The notes under the pieces are model-generated. The model searched no databases. It saw only the letters and a list, made by a program, of their open reading frames with translations, and was not told the DNA's origin. Positions 34,766 to 45,549 of a DNA stretch of 64,000 bases are shown here, in pieces. Positions within the stretch are counted from its first letter, which is position 1. Each line of letters opens with the position of its first letter. This DNA is from Collimonas sp. OK307 (GTDB taxonomy: Bacteria; Pseudomonadota; Gammaproteobacteria; Burkholderiales; Burkholderiaceae_D), in contig NZ_FOQI01000006.1 in the NCBI RefSeq assembly GCF_900113705.1, forward strand, positions 124,001-188,000, written 5' to 3'. The position numbers and the translations under genes were made by a program.

Positions 34766-36256
34766 TCAATTCAACTTGGTGATCGCGACATGCTTCAGCA
34801 GATCGGCTACCGATACTTGCATCGCATCGGTGAACGGCGCCGGATACACGCCCATCGCGATGACGGCAATCGCCAACACACCCAGCATGAAGAACTCACG
34901 TTTGTTCAGGTCCAGCATTTCTTTCACGTGCGAATTGGTCACCGCGCCGAACACCACGCGCTTGACCAGCCACAACGAGTACGCAGCACCCAGGATCAAT
35001 GCGGTTGCAGCCAGCAGGCCGATCCAGAAATTGAACTTCACCGCGCCCAGGATAACCATGAACTCGCCAACGAAACCGGAGGTGCCTGGCAGACCGGAAT
35101 TAGCCAGCGAGAACAACACGAACAACGCAGCGAAACGCGGCATGACGTTGACCACACCGCCGTACGCGGCGATCTCACGCGTATGCATGCGGTCATACAG
35201 CACGCCGATACACAGGAACATTGCACCGGATACAAAACCGTGCGAGATCATTTGCACGATACCGCCCTGCAAGCCGATGTCGTTGAAAATGAAAAAGCCG
35301 AGGGTGACGAAACCCATGTGGGCAATCGACGAATAGGCGATCAGCTTTTTCATGTCGTTCTGCACCATCGCCACCAGGCCGATATAGATCACGGCGATCA
35401 GCGACAGGGTAATGATGAAACCGGCCAGGTAGTGGCTGGCGTCAGGTGTGATCGGCAGCGAGAAACGCAGGAAACCGTAACCGCCCAGCTTCAGCATGAT
35501 TGCCGCCAGTACTACCGAACCACCAGTTGGCGCTTCGACGTGGGCGTCCGGCAACCAGGTATGCACCGGCCACATCGGCACCTTGACGGCAAACGCCATC
35601 AGGAACGCCAGGAAAATCAGGATCTGCGCGGTCATCGGCAGCGGCAACTGATGCCAGGTCAGGATTTCGAAACTGCCGCCCGACTGGAAGTACAGGTACA
35701 GCAATGCAACCAGCATCAACAGCGAACCCATCAGCGTGTACAGGAAGAACTTGATCGCTGCGTAGACACGGTTGGTGCCGCCCCAGACACCGACGATGAT
35801 AAACATCGGGATCAGCGTCGCTTCGAAGAATACGTAGAACAGCATGCCGTCCAGTGCGCAAAAAACACCGATCATCACGCCCGACAGGATCAGGAAAGCG
35901 CCCATGTATTGCGCGACTTTCTTCTCGATCACTTGCCAGGCGGAGATCACCACCATCACGGTAATGAAAGCCGTCAGCGGGATGAACCACAGCGAAATGC
36001 CGTCGATACCCAGGTAATAATTGATGTTGAAGCGGTCGATCCAGGCGGCCTTTTCAACAAATTGCATGCCGTGGAAACCGTTATCGAACTGGCTCACGAG
36101 CGGCAAGGTCACCACGAAGCTGACCAATGCGCCTAGCAGCGAAAGCCAACGCACCAGGGTTGGATTATCGTCGCGGCCCACTGCCAGGACGAGGATACCG
36201 AACGCGACCGGACACCAGATCGCGAGGCTGAGAAGAGGGAAAGTTGACTGCATCAT
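34766..36256 (-). CDS. nuoM: NADH-quinone oxidoreductase subunit M
   Basis: A 496-residue antiporter-like membrane subunit. It has the channel-lining stretch FFEATLIPMFIIVGVWGG (conserved Glu), VKVPMWPVHTWLPDAHVEAPTGGSVVLA and KKLIAYSSIAHMGFVTLG. About 14 helices are predicted by eye. It works with NuoL and NuoN in proton pumping. It sits 58 bases after nuoL. Confidence 0.97.
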   Translation of the reverse strand: MMQSTFPLLSLAIWCPVAFGILVLAVGRDDNPTLVRWLSLLGALVSFVVTLPLVSQFDNGFHGMQFVEKAAWIDRFNINYYLGIDGISLWFIPLTAFITVMVVISAWQVIEKKVAQYMGAFLILSGVMIGVFCALDGMLFYVFFEATLIPMFIIVGVWGGTNRVYAAIKFFLYTLMGSLLMLVALLYLYFQSGGSFEILTWHQLPLPMTAQILIFLAFLMAFAVKVPMWPVHTWLPDAHVEAPTGGSVVLAAIMLKLGGYGFLRFSLPITPDASHYLAGFIITLSLIAVIYIGLVAMVQNDMKKLIAYSSIAHMGFVTLGFFIFNDIGLQGGIVQMISHGFVSGAMFLCIGVLYDRMHTREIAAYGGVVNVMPRFAALFVLFSLANSGLPGTSGFVGEFMVILGAVKFNFWIGLLAATALILGAAYSLWLVKRVVFGAVTNSHVKEMLDLNKREFFMLGVLAIAVIAMGVYPAPFTDAMQVSVADLLKHVAITKLN

Positions 36257-36314
36257 ATTTATTATTTATCTACCTTGCTGAGTTTGCCGAGTTTGCTGAA
36301 TTTGCTTTAGCTGC

Positions 36315-38432
36315 TTATTTGGCAAACGGGAACGGCATGAACCAAACCAGGAAACCCAGCACGCCGATAATCATCACGAACGCATAGTGATATATGTATC
36401 CGGACTGCCAGAGACGGGTAATTTTCGAGAACCAGTTGACTGCCTTGGCGCTGCCATTGACGACCAGGCCGTCGATCAGGCCACGGTCGCCGGCGTTCCA
36501 CAGGCCGCGACCCAACATGCGGGCGCCACCGGCGAACACCACATCGTTGAACTTGTCCATATAGTACTTATTGTCGAGCAACGTGAAGATCGGCAGGAAC
36601 TTCTGCTTGATCGCTGCCGGCAGACGCGGATTGACCATGTAGCAGTAATACGCCGACGCTACGCCGGCAATCGCCAGCCACAACGGTGCCGAGCTGAATG
36701 CATGCGCGACCATGCCGGCCGGGCCATGGAAGTCATTGCGCAGCTCTTCCATTGCATGGTGCGCCTCATTGACGAAAATCACATTCTTGAAGAAGGTGCC
36801 GAACAGCATTGGCTCGATTGCGAAGAAGCCGATGATGGCGGATGGAATCGCCAGCAGGATCAGCGGCAAAGTCACCACCCAAGGCGACTCTTGCGGCTTC
36901 TGGCCAGGCGCCAGGCCGTGATGCTCGTGCTCTTCTTCATCGTGATGATCGTCATGGACGCCGTGTGCATCGTGCGCACCGTGTGAAGCATGCGCATCGT
37001 TGGCGGCATATGCTGCATGTTGATCGTGTCCATGATGGTCGTCATGTGCCTTGCCGAAGCGCTCTTCGCCATGGAACACCATGAAATACATGCGGAACGA
37101 ATAGAAAGCCGTGACAAACACGCTTGCCAGCACTGCAAAGTAAGCAAAGCCGGAACCGAACAGCGTCGATGCGTGGGCCGCTTCGATGATGCTGTCCTTC
37201 GAATAGAAACCGGAGAAGAACGGTGTGCCGATCAATGCCAGCGAACCGACCAGCGAAGTGATCCAGGTGATCGGCATGTATTTACGCAGGCCGCCCATGT
37301 TGCGCATGTCTTGATCGTGATGCAGGCCGATGATGACCGAACCGGCGCCAAGGAACAGCAAGGCCTTGAAGAACGCATGCGTCATCAGATGGAACACTGC
37401 CACCGAGTATGCCGAGGCGCCCAGCGCCACGGTCATGTAGCCGAGCTGCGACAAGGTCGAGTAAGCCACTACGCGTTTGATGTCTGTCTGGATAACGCCG
37501 AGGAAACCCATGAACAAGGCAGTAATCGAGCCGATGATCAGGATGAACGACAACGCAGTGTCGGACAACTCGAACAGCGGCGACATGCGTGTCACCATGA
37601 AGATGCCGGCGGTCACCATGGTCGCGGCGTGGATCAGTGCGGAAATCGGGGTCGGGCCTTCCATCGAATCCGGCAGCCAGACGTGCAACGGGAACTGGGC
37701 CGACTTACCCATGGCGCCGATGAACAGGCAGATACAGGCTACGGTAAGCAACATCCAGTCGCTGCCCGGCAGGGTCAGTTGCGCCAGCGCGCCACTTTGC
37801 GCGAATACTTCGGTGTAGTTCATCGAGCCGGAATACGCCAGCAGCAAACCGATACCGAGGATGAAACCGAAGTCGCCGACCCGGTTGACCAGGAACGCTT
37901 TCATGTTGGCGAAAATCGCTGTCGGACGGGTGTACCAGAAACCGATCAGCAGATATGACACCAGGCCCACCGCTTCCCAGCCGAAAAACAGCTGCAGGAA
38001 GTTGTTGCTCATGACCAGCATCAGCATCGAGAACGTGAACAGAGAGATATAAGCGAAGAAACGGTTATAACCCTCGTCGTCTTTCATGTAGCCGATGGTA
38101 TAGATATGCACCATCAGCGAGACAAAGGTCACCACGCACATCATCATCGCGGTCAGGCTGTCGACCAGGAAGCCGATCTCCAGCTTGACGCCGCCTACCG
38201 TCATCCAGGTGTACAAGGTACCGTTGAACGTGGCGCCGTCGATCACCTGCAGCAAGGTCTGCACGGAAATGATCAGGGCGATCAGCACGCCCAGGATCGT
38301 CACCGTGTGCGAGGTCTTGCGACCGACCAGGTTGCCGAAGAATTTGGTACCGAATAAGCCCGCGATCGCAGCGCCAGCCAGAGGCGCCAACGGTACGGCA
38401 AGAAGTAATTGTGGGTTAAGTTGCCCCGCCAT
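36315..38432 (-). CDS. nuoL: NADH-quinone oxidoreductase subunit L (with His-rich insertion)
   Basis: A 705-residue distal proton-pumping subunit, longer than E. coli NuoL (613). Conserved stretches include FFGWEAVGLVSYLLIGFWYTRP, GKSAQFPLHVWLPDSMEGPTP and KRVVAYSTLSQLGYM. A His/Asp-rich segment spans residues about 463-505 (36918-37046), with 15 His in 43 residues, placed in the loop after SFRMYFMVFHG. Such a loop is outside the usual fold and may bind metal. The C-terminal part carries further helices and the lateral-helix region. An AAGG site precedes the ATG. Confidence 0.96.
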   Translation of the reverse strand: MAGQLNPQLLLAVPLAPLAGAAIAGLFGTKFFGNLVGRKTSHTVTILGVLIALIISVQTLLQVIDGATFNGTLYTWMTVGGVKLEIGFLVDSLTAMMMCVVTFVSLMVHIYTIGYMKDDEGYNRFFAYISLFTFSMLMLVMSNNFLQLFFGWEAVGLVSYLLIGFWYTRPTAIFANMKAFLVNRVGDFGFILGIGLLLAYSGSMNYTEVFAQSGALAQLTLPGSDWMLLTVACICLFIGAMGKSAQFPLHVWLPDSMEGPTPISALIHAATMVTAGIFMVTRMSPLFELSDTALSFILIIGSITALFMGFLGVIQTDIKRVVAYSTLSQLGYMTVALGASAYSVAVFHLMTHAFFKALLFLGAGSVIIGLHHDQDMRNMGGLRKYMPITWITSLVGSLALIGTPFFSGFYSKDSIIEAAHASTLFGSGFAYFAVLASVFVTAFYSFRMYFMVFHGEERFGKAHDDHHGHDQHAAYAANDAHASHGAHDAHGVHDDHHDEEEHEHHGLAPGQKPQESPWVVTLPLILLAIPSAIIGFFAIEPMLFGTFFKNVIFVNEAHHAMEELRNDFHGPAGMVAHAFSSAPLWLAIAGVASAYYCYMVNPRLPAAIKQKFLPIFTLLDNKYYMDKFNDVVFAGGARMLGRGLWNAGDRGLIDGLVVNGSAKAVNWFSKITRLWQSGYIYHYAFVMIIGVLGFLVWFMPFPFAK

Positions 38433-38517
38433 GATGAACCTTATCTTTATTCGTTATGTGTCTGTGTATTCTTTATCTGCCTATCCCGGCAAGCCCGAGC
38501 TTGCCAGGACAAACCGC

Positions 38518-38826
38518 TTAGCCCTTAAGGCTGTCCAGATCTTCCACGTTGATGGTGTCCAGGTTACGGAACAACGCCACCAGGATCGCCAGGCCAATCG
38601 CCGATTCGGCAGCTGCTACGGTAAGGATAAAGAAAACGAAAATCTGTCCGGCCGCATCACCCAGGTAATACGAAAAGGCGATGAAGTTCATGTTCACCGC
38701 CAACAACATCAATTCGATTGCCATCAGCAATACGATGAGGTTTTTGCGGTTCAGGAAAATACCGACGATACCGATCGAAAACAGGATCGCGCCAAGGATC
38801 AGATAGTGAGCGAGCGAAAGTGCCAT
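38518..38826 (-). CDS. nuoK: NADH-quinone oxidoreductase subunit K
   Basis: A 102-residue membrane subunit with three helices and the conserved buried glutamates (in [19 protein letters not shown] and [19 protein letters not shown]) that form part of the proton path next to NuoJ and NuoA. It lies 12 bases after nuoJ and 85 before nuoL. Confidence 0.97.
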   Translation of the reverse strand: MALSLAHYLILGAILFSIGIVGIFLNRKNLIVLLMAIELMLLAVNMNFIAFSYYLGDAAGQIFVFFILTVAAAESAIGLAILVALFRNLDTINVEDLDSLKG

Positions 38827-38838
38827 ATTGCGTCCTTG

Positions 38839-39495
38839 TTATTTTTGTGGTGCCGCTGGTGCCGGCGGATTGGCTGGAGTGGCTGGCGCAACCGGGTCGA
38901 CCTTGGCTTCCGATTTCATCTTCACGATGCGAACCCGGTCGGTGCTCTTGACCTTGACTGCAGCAGAAGGTGAGAAATACTTGGTGTCTTTGCGGCGGCG
39001 CAACGTCAGGGCGACGGCGGCGACAATCGCCACCAGCAGCACGACGGCGGCAATTTCAAAGGCGTACACGTATTCGGTGTAGATCAGCATACCCAGCGCC
39101 TTGGTGCTGCCGATATTGGCGGAGGCCGCAGGAACGTCGGCATCGGAACCTTGGAAACCGTGAAATATGACAGCAGCCATTTCCAGCACGATGACCGTGC
39201 CGACTGTCGCCGCCACCGGGAAGTACCCCCAGAATCCTTCTCGCATCTTGTCCAGGTTGATATCCAGCATCATCACCACGAACAAGAACAGCACCATCAC
39301 CGCGCCGACATACACCAGCACCAGCACGATGGACAGGAACTCCGCTTTCAACAGCATCCAGATACCGGCCGCGGAGAAAAACGACAACACCAGGAACAGC
39401 GCTGCATGCACCGGGTTGCGTGCGGTAATTACGCGTAAGGCGGCGATTAGCAGCACCACCGAAAACGCGTAGAACAAGAAGGTCTTAAATTCCAT
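38839..39495 (-). CDS. nuoJ: NADH-quinone oxidoreductase subunit J
   Basis: A 218-residue membrane subunit with five helices, including the conserved ILVYVGAVMVLFLFVVMML. The C-terminal 45 residues are a charged then Pro/Ala-rich tail (VAPATPANPPAPAAP), longer than in E. coli (184), as in other betaproteobacteria. It is followed closely by nuoK. Confidence 0.96.
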   Translation of the reverse strand: MEFKTFLFYAFSVVLLIAALRVITARNPVHAALFLVLSFFSAAGIWMLLKAEFLSIVLVLVYVGAVMVLFLFVVMMLDINLDKMREGFWGYFPVAATVGTVIVLEMAAVIFHGFQGSDADVPAASANIGSTKALGMLIYTEYVYAFEIAAVVLLVAIVAAVALTLRRRKDTKYFSPSAAVKVKSTDRVRIVKMKSEAKVDPVAPATPANPPAPAAPQK

Positions 39496-39564
39496 AATGG
39501 CCTATAAACAAATTGTGGGATGGCATTTGAGACACGCCAAGGCTAACCTTGTGTCTACCCTGCA

Positions 39565-39580
39565 CCGTCCCCAACTAATC
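39565..39580 (-). repeat. AGTTGGGGAC motif, copy 2 (nuoI-nuoJ gap)
   Basis: On the minus strand GATTAGTTGGGGACGG. It resembles the copies at 34725 and 43564 but lies in the opposite orientation, in the direction of the nuo transcript. Confidence 0.45.
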
Positions 39581-39586
39581 AAACAA

Positions 39587-40075
39587 TTAGCGGTATGCAG
39601 CATCCGCTGCGCGTGCCGCAGCAATTTCAGGTTCGTAACGATCACCCACCGCCAGCAGCATTTCCTTGGTGTAGTACAGGTCGCCACGTTTTTCACCGTG
39701 ATATTCCAGGATGTGGGTCTCGACGATCGAATCGACCGGGCAAGACTCTTCGCAGAAACCGCAGAAAATACACTTGGTCAGATCGATATCGTAGCGCGTG
39801 GTGCGGCGCGAACCGTCTTCACGCTGCTCGGACTCGATCGTGATCGCCATTGCCGGGCAAACCGCTTCACACAATTTGCAGGCGATGCAACGCTCTTCAC
39901 CGTTCGGGTAGCGACGCAACGCATGCAACCCACGAAAACGTGGCGATTGCGGCGTCTTCTCTTCCGGGAACAGCACCGTAATCTTGCGTGCGAACAGGTA
40001 GCGGCCTGTCAGCCGCAGTCCTTTGAGCAACTCCAGCAGCATTAAACTGCCGAAAAAATCCTTGATGGCTTCCAT
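39587..40075 (-). CDS. nuoI: NADH-quinone oxidoreductase subunit I
   Basis: A 162-residue peripheral-arm subunit with two 4Fe-4S ferredoxin motifs, [15 protein letters not shown] and [15 protein letters not shown], holding clusters N6a and N6b that carry electrons to NuoB. It lies 17 bases after nuoH. Confidence 0.97.
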   Translation of the reverse strand: MEAIKDFFGSLMLLELLKGLRLTGRYLFARKITVLFPEEKTPQSPRFRGLHALRRYPNGEERCIACKLCEAVCPAMAITIESEQREDGSRRTTRYDIDLTKCIFCGFCEESCPVDSIVETHILEYHGEKRGDLYYTKEMLLAVGDRYEPEIAAARAADAAYR

Positions 40076-40092
40076 TTACACTAAACCTTCCA

Positions 40093-41163
40093 TTACTTCC
40101 AGATATTCCACGGACTTTGAATCCAGGCTGCGACGATCACCAGGTAGGCGAGAATCAACGGGATAAATACTTTCCAGCCCAAGCGCATGATCTGGTCATA
40201 GCGATAGCGCGGGAACGAAGCGCGTACCCAGATGAACACCGACAGCAGGAAGAAGGTCTTCATGCCGAGCCAGATCCAGCCTGGAATCCAGTCCAGCATT
40301 GCCAGCGGCGATGCCCAGCCTCCCAGGAACAGCAATGTTGCCAGAACCGAGATCAGGATCATGTTGGCGTATTCGGCCAGGAAGAACATCGCGAACGACA
40401 TGCCCGAGTATTCGATCATGTGGCCGGCGACGATTTCCGATTCGCCTTCCACCACGTCGAACGGGTGACGGTTGGTTTCGGCAATTCCCGAGATAAAGTA
40501 AATCAGGAACACCGGCAGCAACGACAACCAGTTCCACGACAGCACGCCGACACCATGATCGTAGAAGTAGCCCTTGCTTTGCGCCATCACGATATCGGTC
40601 AGGTTCAGGCTGCCCGACACCATCAGCACGATGACCAGGGCAAAGCCCATCGAAATTTCGTAGGACACCATCTGCGCCGAAGCACGCATCGCGCCAAGGA
40701 ACGCATATTTGGAGTTGGAAGCCCAGCCGGCGATGATCACGCCGTAGACTTCCATCGAAGTGATGGCCATCACGAACAGCAGGCCGGCGTTGACGTTAGC
40801 CAACACAGTTTCCGGACCGAACGGCACCACTGCCCATGCAGCCAAAGCCGGCATGATGGTCATGATCGGTGCGATGAAGAACAGTACCTTGTTGGCGCGT
40901 GCCGGCAAGGTGACTTCCTTCAACAGCAACTTGAGGGCGTCGGCGATCGGTTGCAGCAAACCGGCAGGACCAACCCGGTTAGGGCCGAGGCGGATATGCA
41001 TCCAGCCGATCAGCTTACGTTCCCAGTAAGTCATGTAGGCCACGCACAACAACAGCGGCACGACAACGACGATGATCTTGATCAGATTCCAGATCAGCGG
41101 CCAGATGAAACCGAACCAGTCGGCGCCAGTGGCATTGATGGCGGCGATGAAGTGATCCATCAT
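40093..41163 (-). CDS. nuoH: NADH-quinone oxidoreductase subunit H
   Basis: A 356-residue membrane subunit lining the quinone chamber. Conserved stretches are [43 protein letters not shown] and [20 protein letters not shown]. Its start overlaps the nuoG stop by four bases (ATGA), implying coupled translation. Confidence 0.97.
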   Translation of the reverse strand: MMDHFIAAINATGADWFGFIWPLIWNLIKIIVVVVPLLLCVAYMTYWERKLIGWMHIRLGPNRVGPAGLLQPIADALKLLLKEVTLPARANKVLFFIAPIMTIMPALAAWAVVPFGPETVLANVNAGLLFVMAITSMEVYGVIIAGWASNSKYAFLGAMRASAQMVSYEISMGFALVIVLMVSGSLNLTDIVMAQSKGYFYDHGVGVLSWNWLSLLPVFLIYFISGIAETNRHPFDVVEGESEIVAGHMIEYSGMSFAMFFLAEYANMILISVLATLLFLGGWASPLAMLDWIPGWIWLGMKTFFLLSVFIWVRASFPRYRYDQIMRLGWKVFIPLILAYLVIVAAWIQSPWNIWK

Positions 41164-43502
41164 GCTTTCTCCACTACGATAGAACCAAACATCGCACCCA
41201 AGGCTGCGGTCGAGGCATGCGAAGCGGCTACCCGCACCACATTTTCCGGCAGCGAAGGATCAATAGCCGCAGTCAGCGCAGCTGCGCCCTGCCCTTGTTT
41301 GAGATTGACGCGATCGCCAGCGGCGACACCCAGCTTTGCCGCCAGCGCTGCCGACAACCATGCTTGCGGCGCCTGGCCGTCAACGGTTTCCTGCAGCGAG
41401 GCCGCCCGACGCACTACCGCGTCGGCAAAATAGATAGGCACATCAGCGATACGCTCCAGCCCGCCGTTAGCAGACTGACCCGCAGCTTGCGGCGCCAGGT
41501 CACTGAAGTTGTTCAGGCGTGCCGACAGGTTGGCTTCAGCAACTTCACCGGTACCCAGCACTTCATCGCGAATCGCTTCGGAAGTGTCGTAGTCGAAACC
41601 TGTCAAGCCCAGCAGGTTGCCCAGTACGCGCAATACCTTCCAGGCCGGACGGGCATCGCCCATCGGACGGACGGTACCGTTGAAACTTTGGGCACGGCCT
41701 TCGCAATTGACGAAAGTACCGGAAGTTTCGGTAAATGGTGCAATCGGCAGCAACACGTCTGCGTATTCAGCGCCGTGCTTGTAGGCCGACAAAGTCACGA
41801 CCATCTCGGCCTGCTTCAGCGCTGCAACAGCCACTTGCGGGTCGAAACTATCCAACTCCGGCTCTGCATTCAGCAACACATAAGCCTTGTGCGGCTGCGC
41901 GAAAATTTGTTGTGCATTGCGGCCCTTGCCAGCGGCTGGCAAGGCATTCGCCCAATAACCGCCGACAGTATTGCCAGCCTCGGTCATGTAGCCGAACTTG
42001 GCGTCAGTCTGCTGTGCAATCCATTGCGCCACCGCGTGCAGCTGCGAAGCTTGTGGATGCTGTGCCGCTGCGTTGCCGAGCAATACCGCTTTCGCAGCGC
42101 CGGACAACAGGCTGGCAGCAGTTTGCCGGGCTTCAGCCGACGCTTCGACATTCTCGAAGCCGGCGGGCGCTGCGATGCTCTTGGCTTGCGCCACAGCAAC
42201 CGCCACCTGACCCAATACCGACAACCAGGCCGACGGTGCAGCGATCATCTTGTTAGCGACCGGCATCAGCAGATCGTCGTCAGTTGCATGCAGGATGCTC
42301 AGCTTGGCGCCGCGCTTGACGCCGAGGCGCATGCGTGCCGACAACAGCGGATGATCCTTGCGCAGGAACGAGCCGATGATGAAAGCGCGATCCAGTTGTG
42401 CGAATTCGTTGATCGACATGCCGAGCCACGGCATGACTTTGCCATCCAGGGCGAAATCGGATTGACGCAGGCGGAAATCGATGTTTTCCGAACCCAGGCC
42501 ACGTACTACTTTTTGCAGCAGCGACAATTCTTCCAGTGTCGAATACGGCGTACCGACAGCGGCAATCGCGTCAGCGCCATGCTCATGGCGAATGTTGCGC
42601 AAACCGTGCGCCACATATTCCAGCGCAGTTTGCCATTCGACTTCCTGCCACTTGCCGTCTTGCTTGAGCATCGGCTTGGTCAGGCGCTCGGCGCTGTTCA
42701 AGCCTTCATAGGCGAAGCGATCCTTGTCCGACAGCCAGCATTCGTTGACGTCGTTATTTTCCAGCGGCAGCACGCGCATCACCTTGCCGGATTTGACTTG
42801 CACCACCAGGTTGGCGCCCAGGCCATCATGCGGGCTGACCGATTTGCGGCGCGACAATTCCCAGGTACGGGCGCTGTAACGGAATGGCTTCGATGTCAAT
42901 GCGCCGACCGGGCACAGATCGATCATGTTGCCGGACAGTTCGGAGTTGACGGTCTTGCCGACGAAGGTAGTGATCTCGGAGTGTTCGCCGCGACCAACCA
43001 TGCCGAATTCCATCACACCGGCGATTTCCTGGCCGAAACGGACGCAGCGGGTGCATTGGATGCAACGGCTCATTTCCTGCATCGAGATCAGCGGACCGGC
43101 ATCTTTCGGCGCCACGACACGCTTCTCTTCTTCGTAGCGGGAAGACGATTTACCGTAACCGACCGCCAGATCCTGCAACTGGCATTCGCCACCCTGATCG
43201 CAGATCGGGCAATCCAGCGGATGATTAATCAACAGGAATTCCATCACGCTCTTTTGAGCAGTGGTCGCCTTGTCGCTGCTGGTGCGCACGATCATGCCGG
43301 CAGTCACCGGAGTGGCGCAGGCAGGCAGGGCCTTCGGCGCTTTTTCCACCTCGACCAGGCACATGCGGCAGTTGGCCGCGATGGAGAGTTTTTTGTGATA
43401 GCAAAAATGTGGGATGTAGGTACCAATCTTGTTGGCAGCATCCATTACCATGCTGCCCTCTTGGACTTCCACTTTCTTGCCGTCTATTTCGATTTCAACC
43501 AT
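41160..43502 (-). CDS. nuoG: NADH-quinone oxidoreductase subunit G
   Basis: A 780-residue iron-sulfur subunit. The N-terminal 2Fe-2S domain has [19 protein letters not shown]; a His-ligated 4Fe-4S site is in [19 protein letters not shown]; a further cluster uses [13 protein letters not shown] and DLCPVGALT. The remainder is a molybdopterin-oxidoreductase-like domain without a need for Mo. The start overlaps no gene; nuoF is 126 bases upstream, one of the larger gaps in the operon. Confidence 0.96.
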   Translation of the reverse strand: MVEIEIDGKKVEVQEGSMVMDAANKIGTYIPHFCYHKKLSIAANCRMCLVEVEKAPKALPACATPVTAGMIVRTSSDKATTAQKSVMEFLLINHPLDCPICDQGGECQLQDLAVGYGKSSSRYEEEKRVVAPKDAGPLISMQEMSRCIQCTRCVRFGQEIAGVMEFGMVGRGEHSEITTFVGKTVNSELSGNMIDLCPVGALTSKPFRYSARTWELSRRKSVSPHDGLGANLVVQVKSGKVMRVLPLENNDVNECWLSDKDRFAYEGLNSAERLTKPMLKQDGKWQEVEWQTALEYVAHGLRNIRHEHGADAIAAVGTPYSTLEELSLLQKVVRGLGSENIDFRLRQSDFALDGKVMPWLGMSINEFAQLDRAFIIGSFLRKDHPLLSARMRLGVKRGAKLSILHATDDDLLMPVANKMIAAPSAWLSVLGQVAVAVAQAKSIAAPAGFENVEASAEARQTAASLLSGAAKAVLLGNAAAQHPQASQLHAVAQWIAQQTDAKFGYMTEAGNTVGGYWANALPAAGKGRNAQQIFAQPHKAYVLLNAEPELDSFDPQVAVAALKQAEMVVTLSAYKHGAEYADVLLPIAPFTETSGTFVNCEGRAQSFNGTVRPMGDARPAWKVLRVLGNLLGLTGFDYDTSEAIRDEVLGTGEVAEANLSARLNNFSDLAPQAAGQSANGGLERIADVPIYFADAVVRRAASLQETVDGQAPQAWLSAALAAKLGVAAGDRVNLKQGQGAAALTAAIDPSLPENVVRVAASHASTAALGAMFGSIVVEKA

Positions 43503-43563
43503 GGCTTTGCTTTTCTTGCCTAAGTATTCTTGCTTAGTGTGTTTGCTGGTTCCACCATTACCT

Positions 43564-43579
43564 GATCAGTTGGGGACAG
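43564..43579 (+). repeat. AGTTGGGGAC motif, copy 3 (nuoF-nuoG gap)
   Basis: GATCAGTTGGGGACAG lies in the 126-base nuoF-nuoG spacer, in the same orientation as the copy at 34725. Confidence 0.45.
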
Positions 43580-43628
43580 AGTAATTCGCCACGCTGCGGT
43601 GGCTCTTAAACTCTTTCCCGCAATATAA

Positions 43629-44924
43629 TCAAATGTATGCCGGCACCAAGCAATGCTTATGCTCGATGTGATATTCAAATTCTTCGCGATAATTCTTCAG
43701 GAAACCGCGCACCGGCATCGCTGCCGCATCGCCGAGCGCACAAATGGTGCGCCCCATGATGTTGCCCGCTACCGTATCCAGCAGATCCATGTCTTCCGGA
43801 CGACCGTGTCCGGTTTCGATGCGATGCACCAGGCGATACAACCAGCCCGTACCTTCGCGGCACGGCGTGCACTGGCCGCAGGATTCCTCAAAATAGAAGT
43901 ACGACAGGCGCAGCAGCGATTTCACCATGCAACGCGTTTCGTCCATCACGATCACGGCGCCGGAACCGAGCATCGAGCCGGCCTTGGCGATCGAGTCGTA
44001 ATCGAGATCGGTATCCATCATGACCTCGCCCCGGATCACCGGTGCGGACGAACCGCCAGGGATCACAGCCTTGATCTTTTTACCACCGCGCATGCCGCCA
44101 GCCAGTTCCATTAGCTTGGCAAACGGTGTGCCCAGCGGCACCTCGTAATTGCCCGGCCGTTCGACGTCGCCCGAGATCGAGAAGATCTTGGTGCCGCCGT
44201 TGTTCGGCTTGCCCAGTGCTGCATAGGCTTCGCCGCCCATGTTCAGCAGGAACGGTACGGCTGCGAAGGTCTCGGTATTGTTGATCGTGGTCGGCTTGCC
44301 GTACAAGCCGAAGCTTGCAGGGAAAGGCGGCTTGAAGCGCGGCTGGCCCTTCTTGCCTTCGAGCGATTCCAGCAATGCGGTTTCTTCGCCGCAGATGTAT
44401 GCGCCGTAACCGTGGAATGCGTGCAACTGGAAGTTGAATTCGCTGCCGAAAATCTTGTCGCCCAACGCACCGGCGGCGCGCGCCTCTTCCAGCGCTTCTT
44501 CAAAGCGCTCGTAGCCGGACCAGATTTCACCGTGGATGTAGTTGTAGCCGACCGAGATGCCCATGGCGTAAGCGCCGATGGCCATGCCTTCAATCAGCGA
44601 GTGCGGATTGTAGCGAATGATGTCGCGATCCTTGAACGTGCCAGGCTCGCCTTCGTCGGTATTGCAGACCAGGTATTTTTGTCCCGGGAACTGACGCGGC
44701 ATGAAACTCCACTTCAGGCCCGTCGGGAAACCTGCACCGCCGCGACCGCGCAGCGAACCGGCTTTCAGTTCAGCGATGACTTGTTCCGGCGTAATGCCTT
44801 CGGAGAGAATGCGCTTGAGGGCGGTATAACCGCCGCGCTTGACGTAATCGGCGTAGTGCCAGTTGTCGCCGTCCAGGTTAGCCAGGATCAGCGGGTTGAT
44901 ATGACGATTATGCAAGCTGGTCAT
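43629..44924 (-). CDS. nuoF: NADH-quinone oxidoreductase subunit F
   Basis: A 431-residue NADH- and FMN-binding subunit. It has [17 protein letters not shown] (NADH/FMN site), [33 protein letters not shown] and the 4Fe-4S ligands [16 protein letters not shown]. This is where NADH is oxidised. Its start overlaps the nuoE stop by four bases. Confidence 0.98.
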   Translation of the reverse strand: MTSLHNRHINPLILANLDGDNWHYADYVKRGGYTALKRILSEGITPEQVIAELKAGSLRGRGGAGFPTGLKWSFMPRQFPGQKYLVCNTDEGEPGTFKDRDIIRYNPHSLIEGMAIGAYAMGISVGYNYIHGEIWSGYERFEEALEEARAAGALGDKIFGSEFNFQLHAFHGYGAYICGEETALLESLEGKKGQPRFKPPFPASFGLYGKPTTINNTETFAAVPFLLNMGGEAYAALGKPNNGGTKIFSISGDVERPGNYEVPLGTPFAKLMELAGGMRGGKKIKAVIPGGSSAPVIRGEVMMDTDLDYDSIAKAGSMLGSGAVIVMDETRCMVKSLLRLSYFYFEESCGQCTPCREGTGWLYRLVHRIETGHGRPEDMDLLDTVAGNIMGRTICALGDAAAMPVRGFLKNYREEFEYHIEHKHCLVPAYI

Positions 44925-45412
44925 TTAGGGGTTACCTCACTGAGTTCCGCCAACAAGCCGTCAATCTTTTCGTTCGACATCCAGCTACACATGCGTTTGT
45001 TATTGACCAGCAGTACCGGCGCATCGCCGCAAGCGCCCATACACTCGCCTTCAACCAGGGTGAACTGGCCGTCCGCGGTGGTTTCACGGAAACCGATGCC
45101 GAGCTTGTGCTTCAGATGCTCCGCCGCCCGATCGCCGCCGGACAACTGGCATGGCAGATTGGTGCAGATGCTGATCTTGTGCTTGCCGACCGGCTTGGTG
45201 TTGTACATGTTGTAAAAGGTCGCGACTTCCTGCACCGCGATAGCCGGCATGCCGAGGTAATCCGCGACATCCTGCATGGTTTCCGGCGCCAGCCAGCCCT
45301 TTTCATCCTGTGCAATCGCCAGAGCGGCCATCACCGCCGACTGTTTCTGGTCGGCGGGGAATTTCGCTACTTCGCGATCGATCTTTTTGTATGTATCTTG
45401 ACTTAACAACAT
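44921..45412 (-). CDS. nuoE: NADH-quinone oxidoreductase subunit E
   Basis: A 163-residue thioredoxin-fold 2Fe-2S subunit. Ligand cysteines lie in [12 protein letters not shown] and [19 protein letters not shown]. It begins 137 bases after nuoD, in a gap with no further gene, and overlaps nuoF. Confidence 0.97.
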   Translation of the reverse strand: MLLSQDTYKKIDREVAKFPADQKQSAVMAALAIAQDEKGWLAPETMQDVADYLGMPAIAVQEVATFYNMYNTKPVGKHKISICTNLPCQLSGGDRAAEHLKHKLGIGFRETTADGQFTLVEGECMGACGDAPVLLVNNKRMCSWMSNEKIDGLLAELSEVTPK

Positions 45413-45549
45413 GTGTTGGCCATTCGTGCGCGATGTTTTGCGCGAGTAGTTAATATTTGAAATACAATTTGAAATGCATTGACATGCGTAACAACCGTGA
45501 TTGCTAACTGCAGGCTAAAGCAAATTCAGGCAGACTCAAAAGCACAGAC

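Noticed and set aside
41217-43523. A 768-codon open frame antisense to nuoG
   Set aside because: It is a shadow frame over a certain gene; composition is typical of antisense translation and no motif is present.
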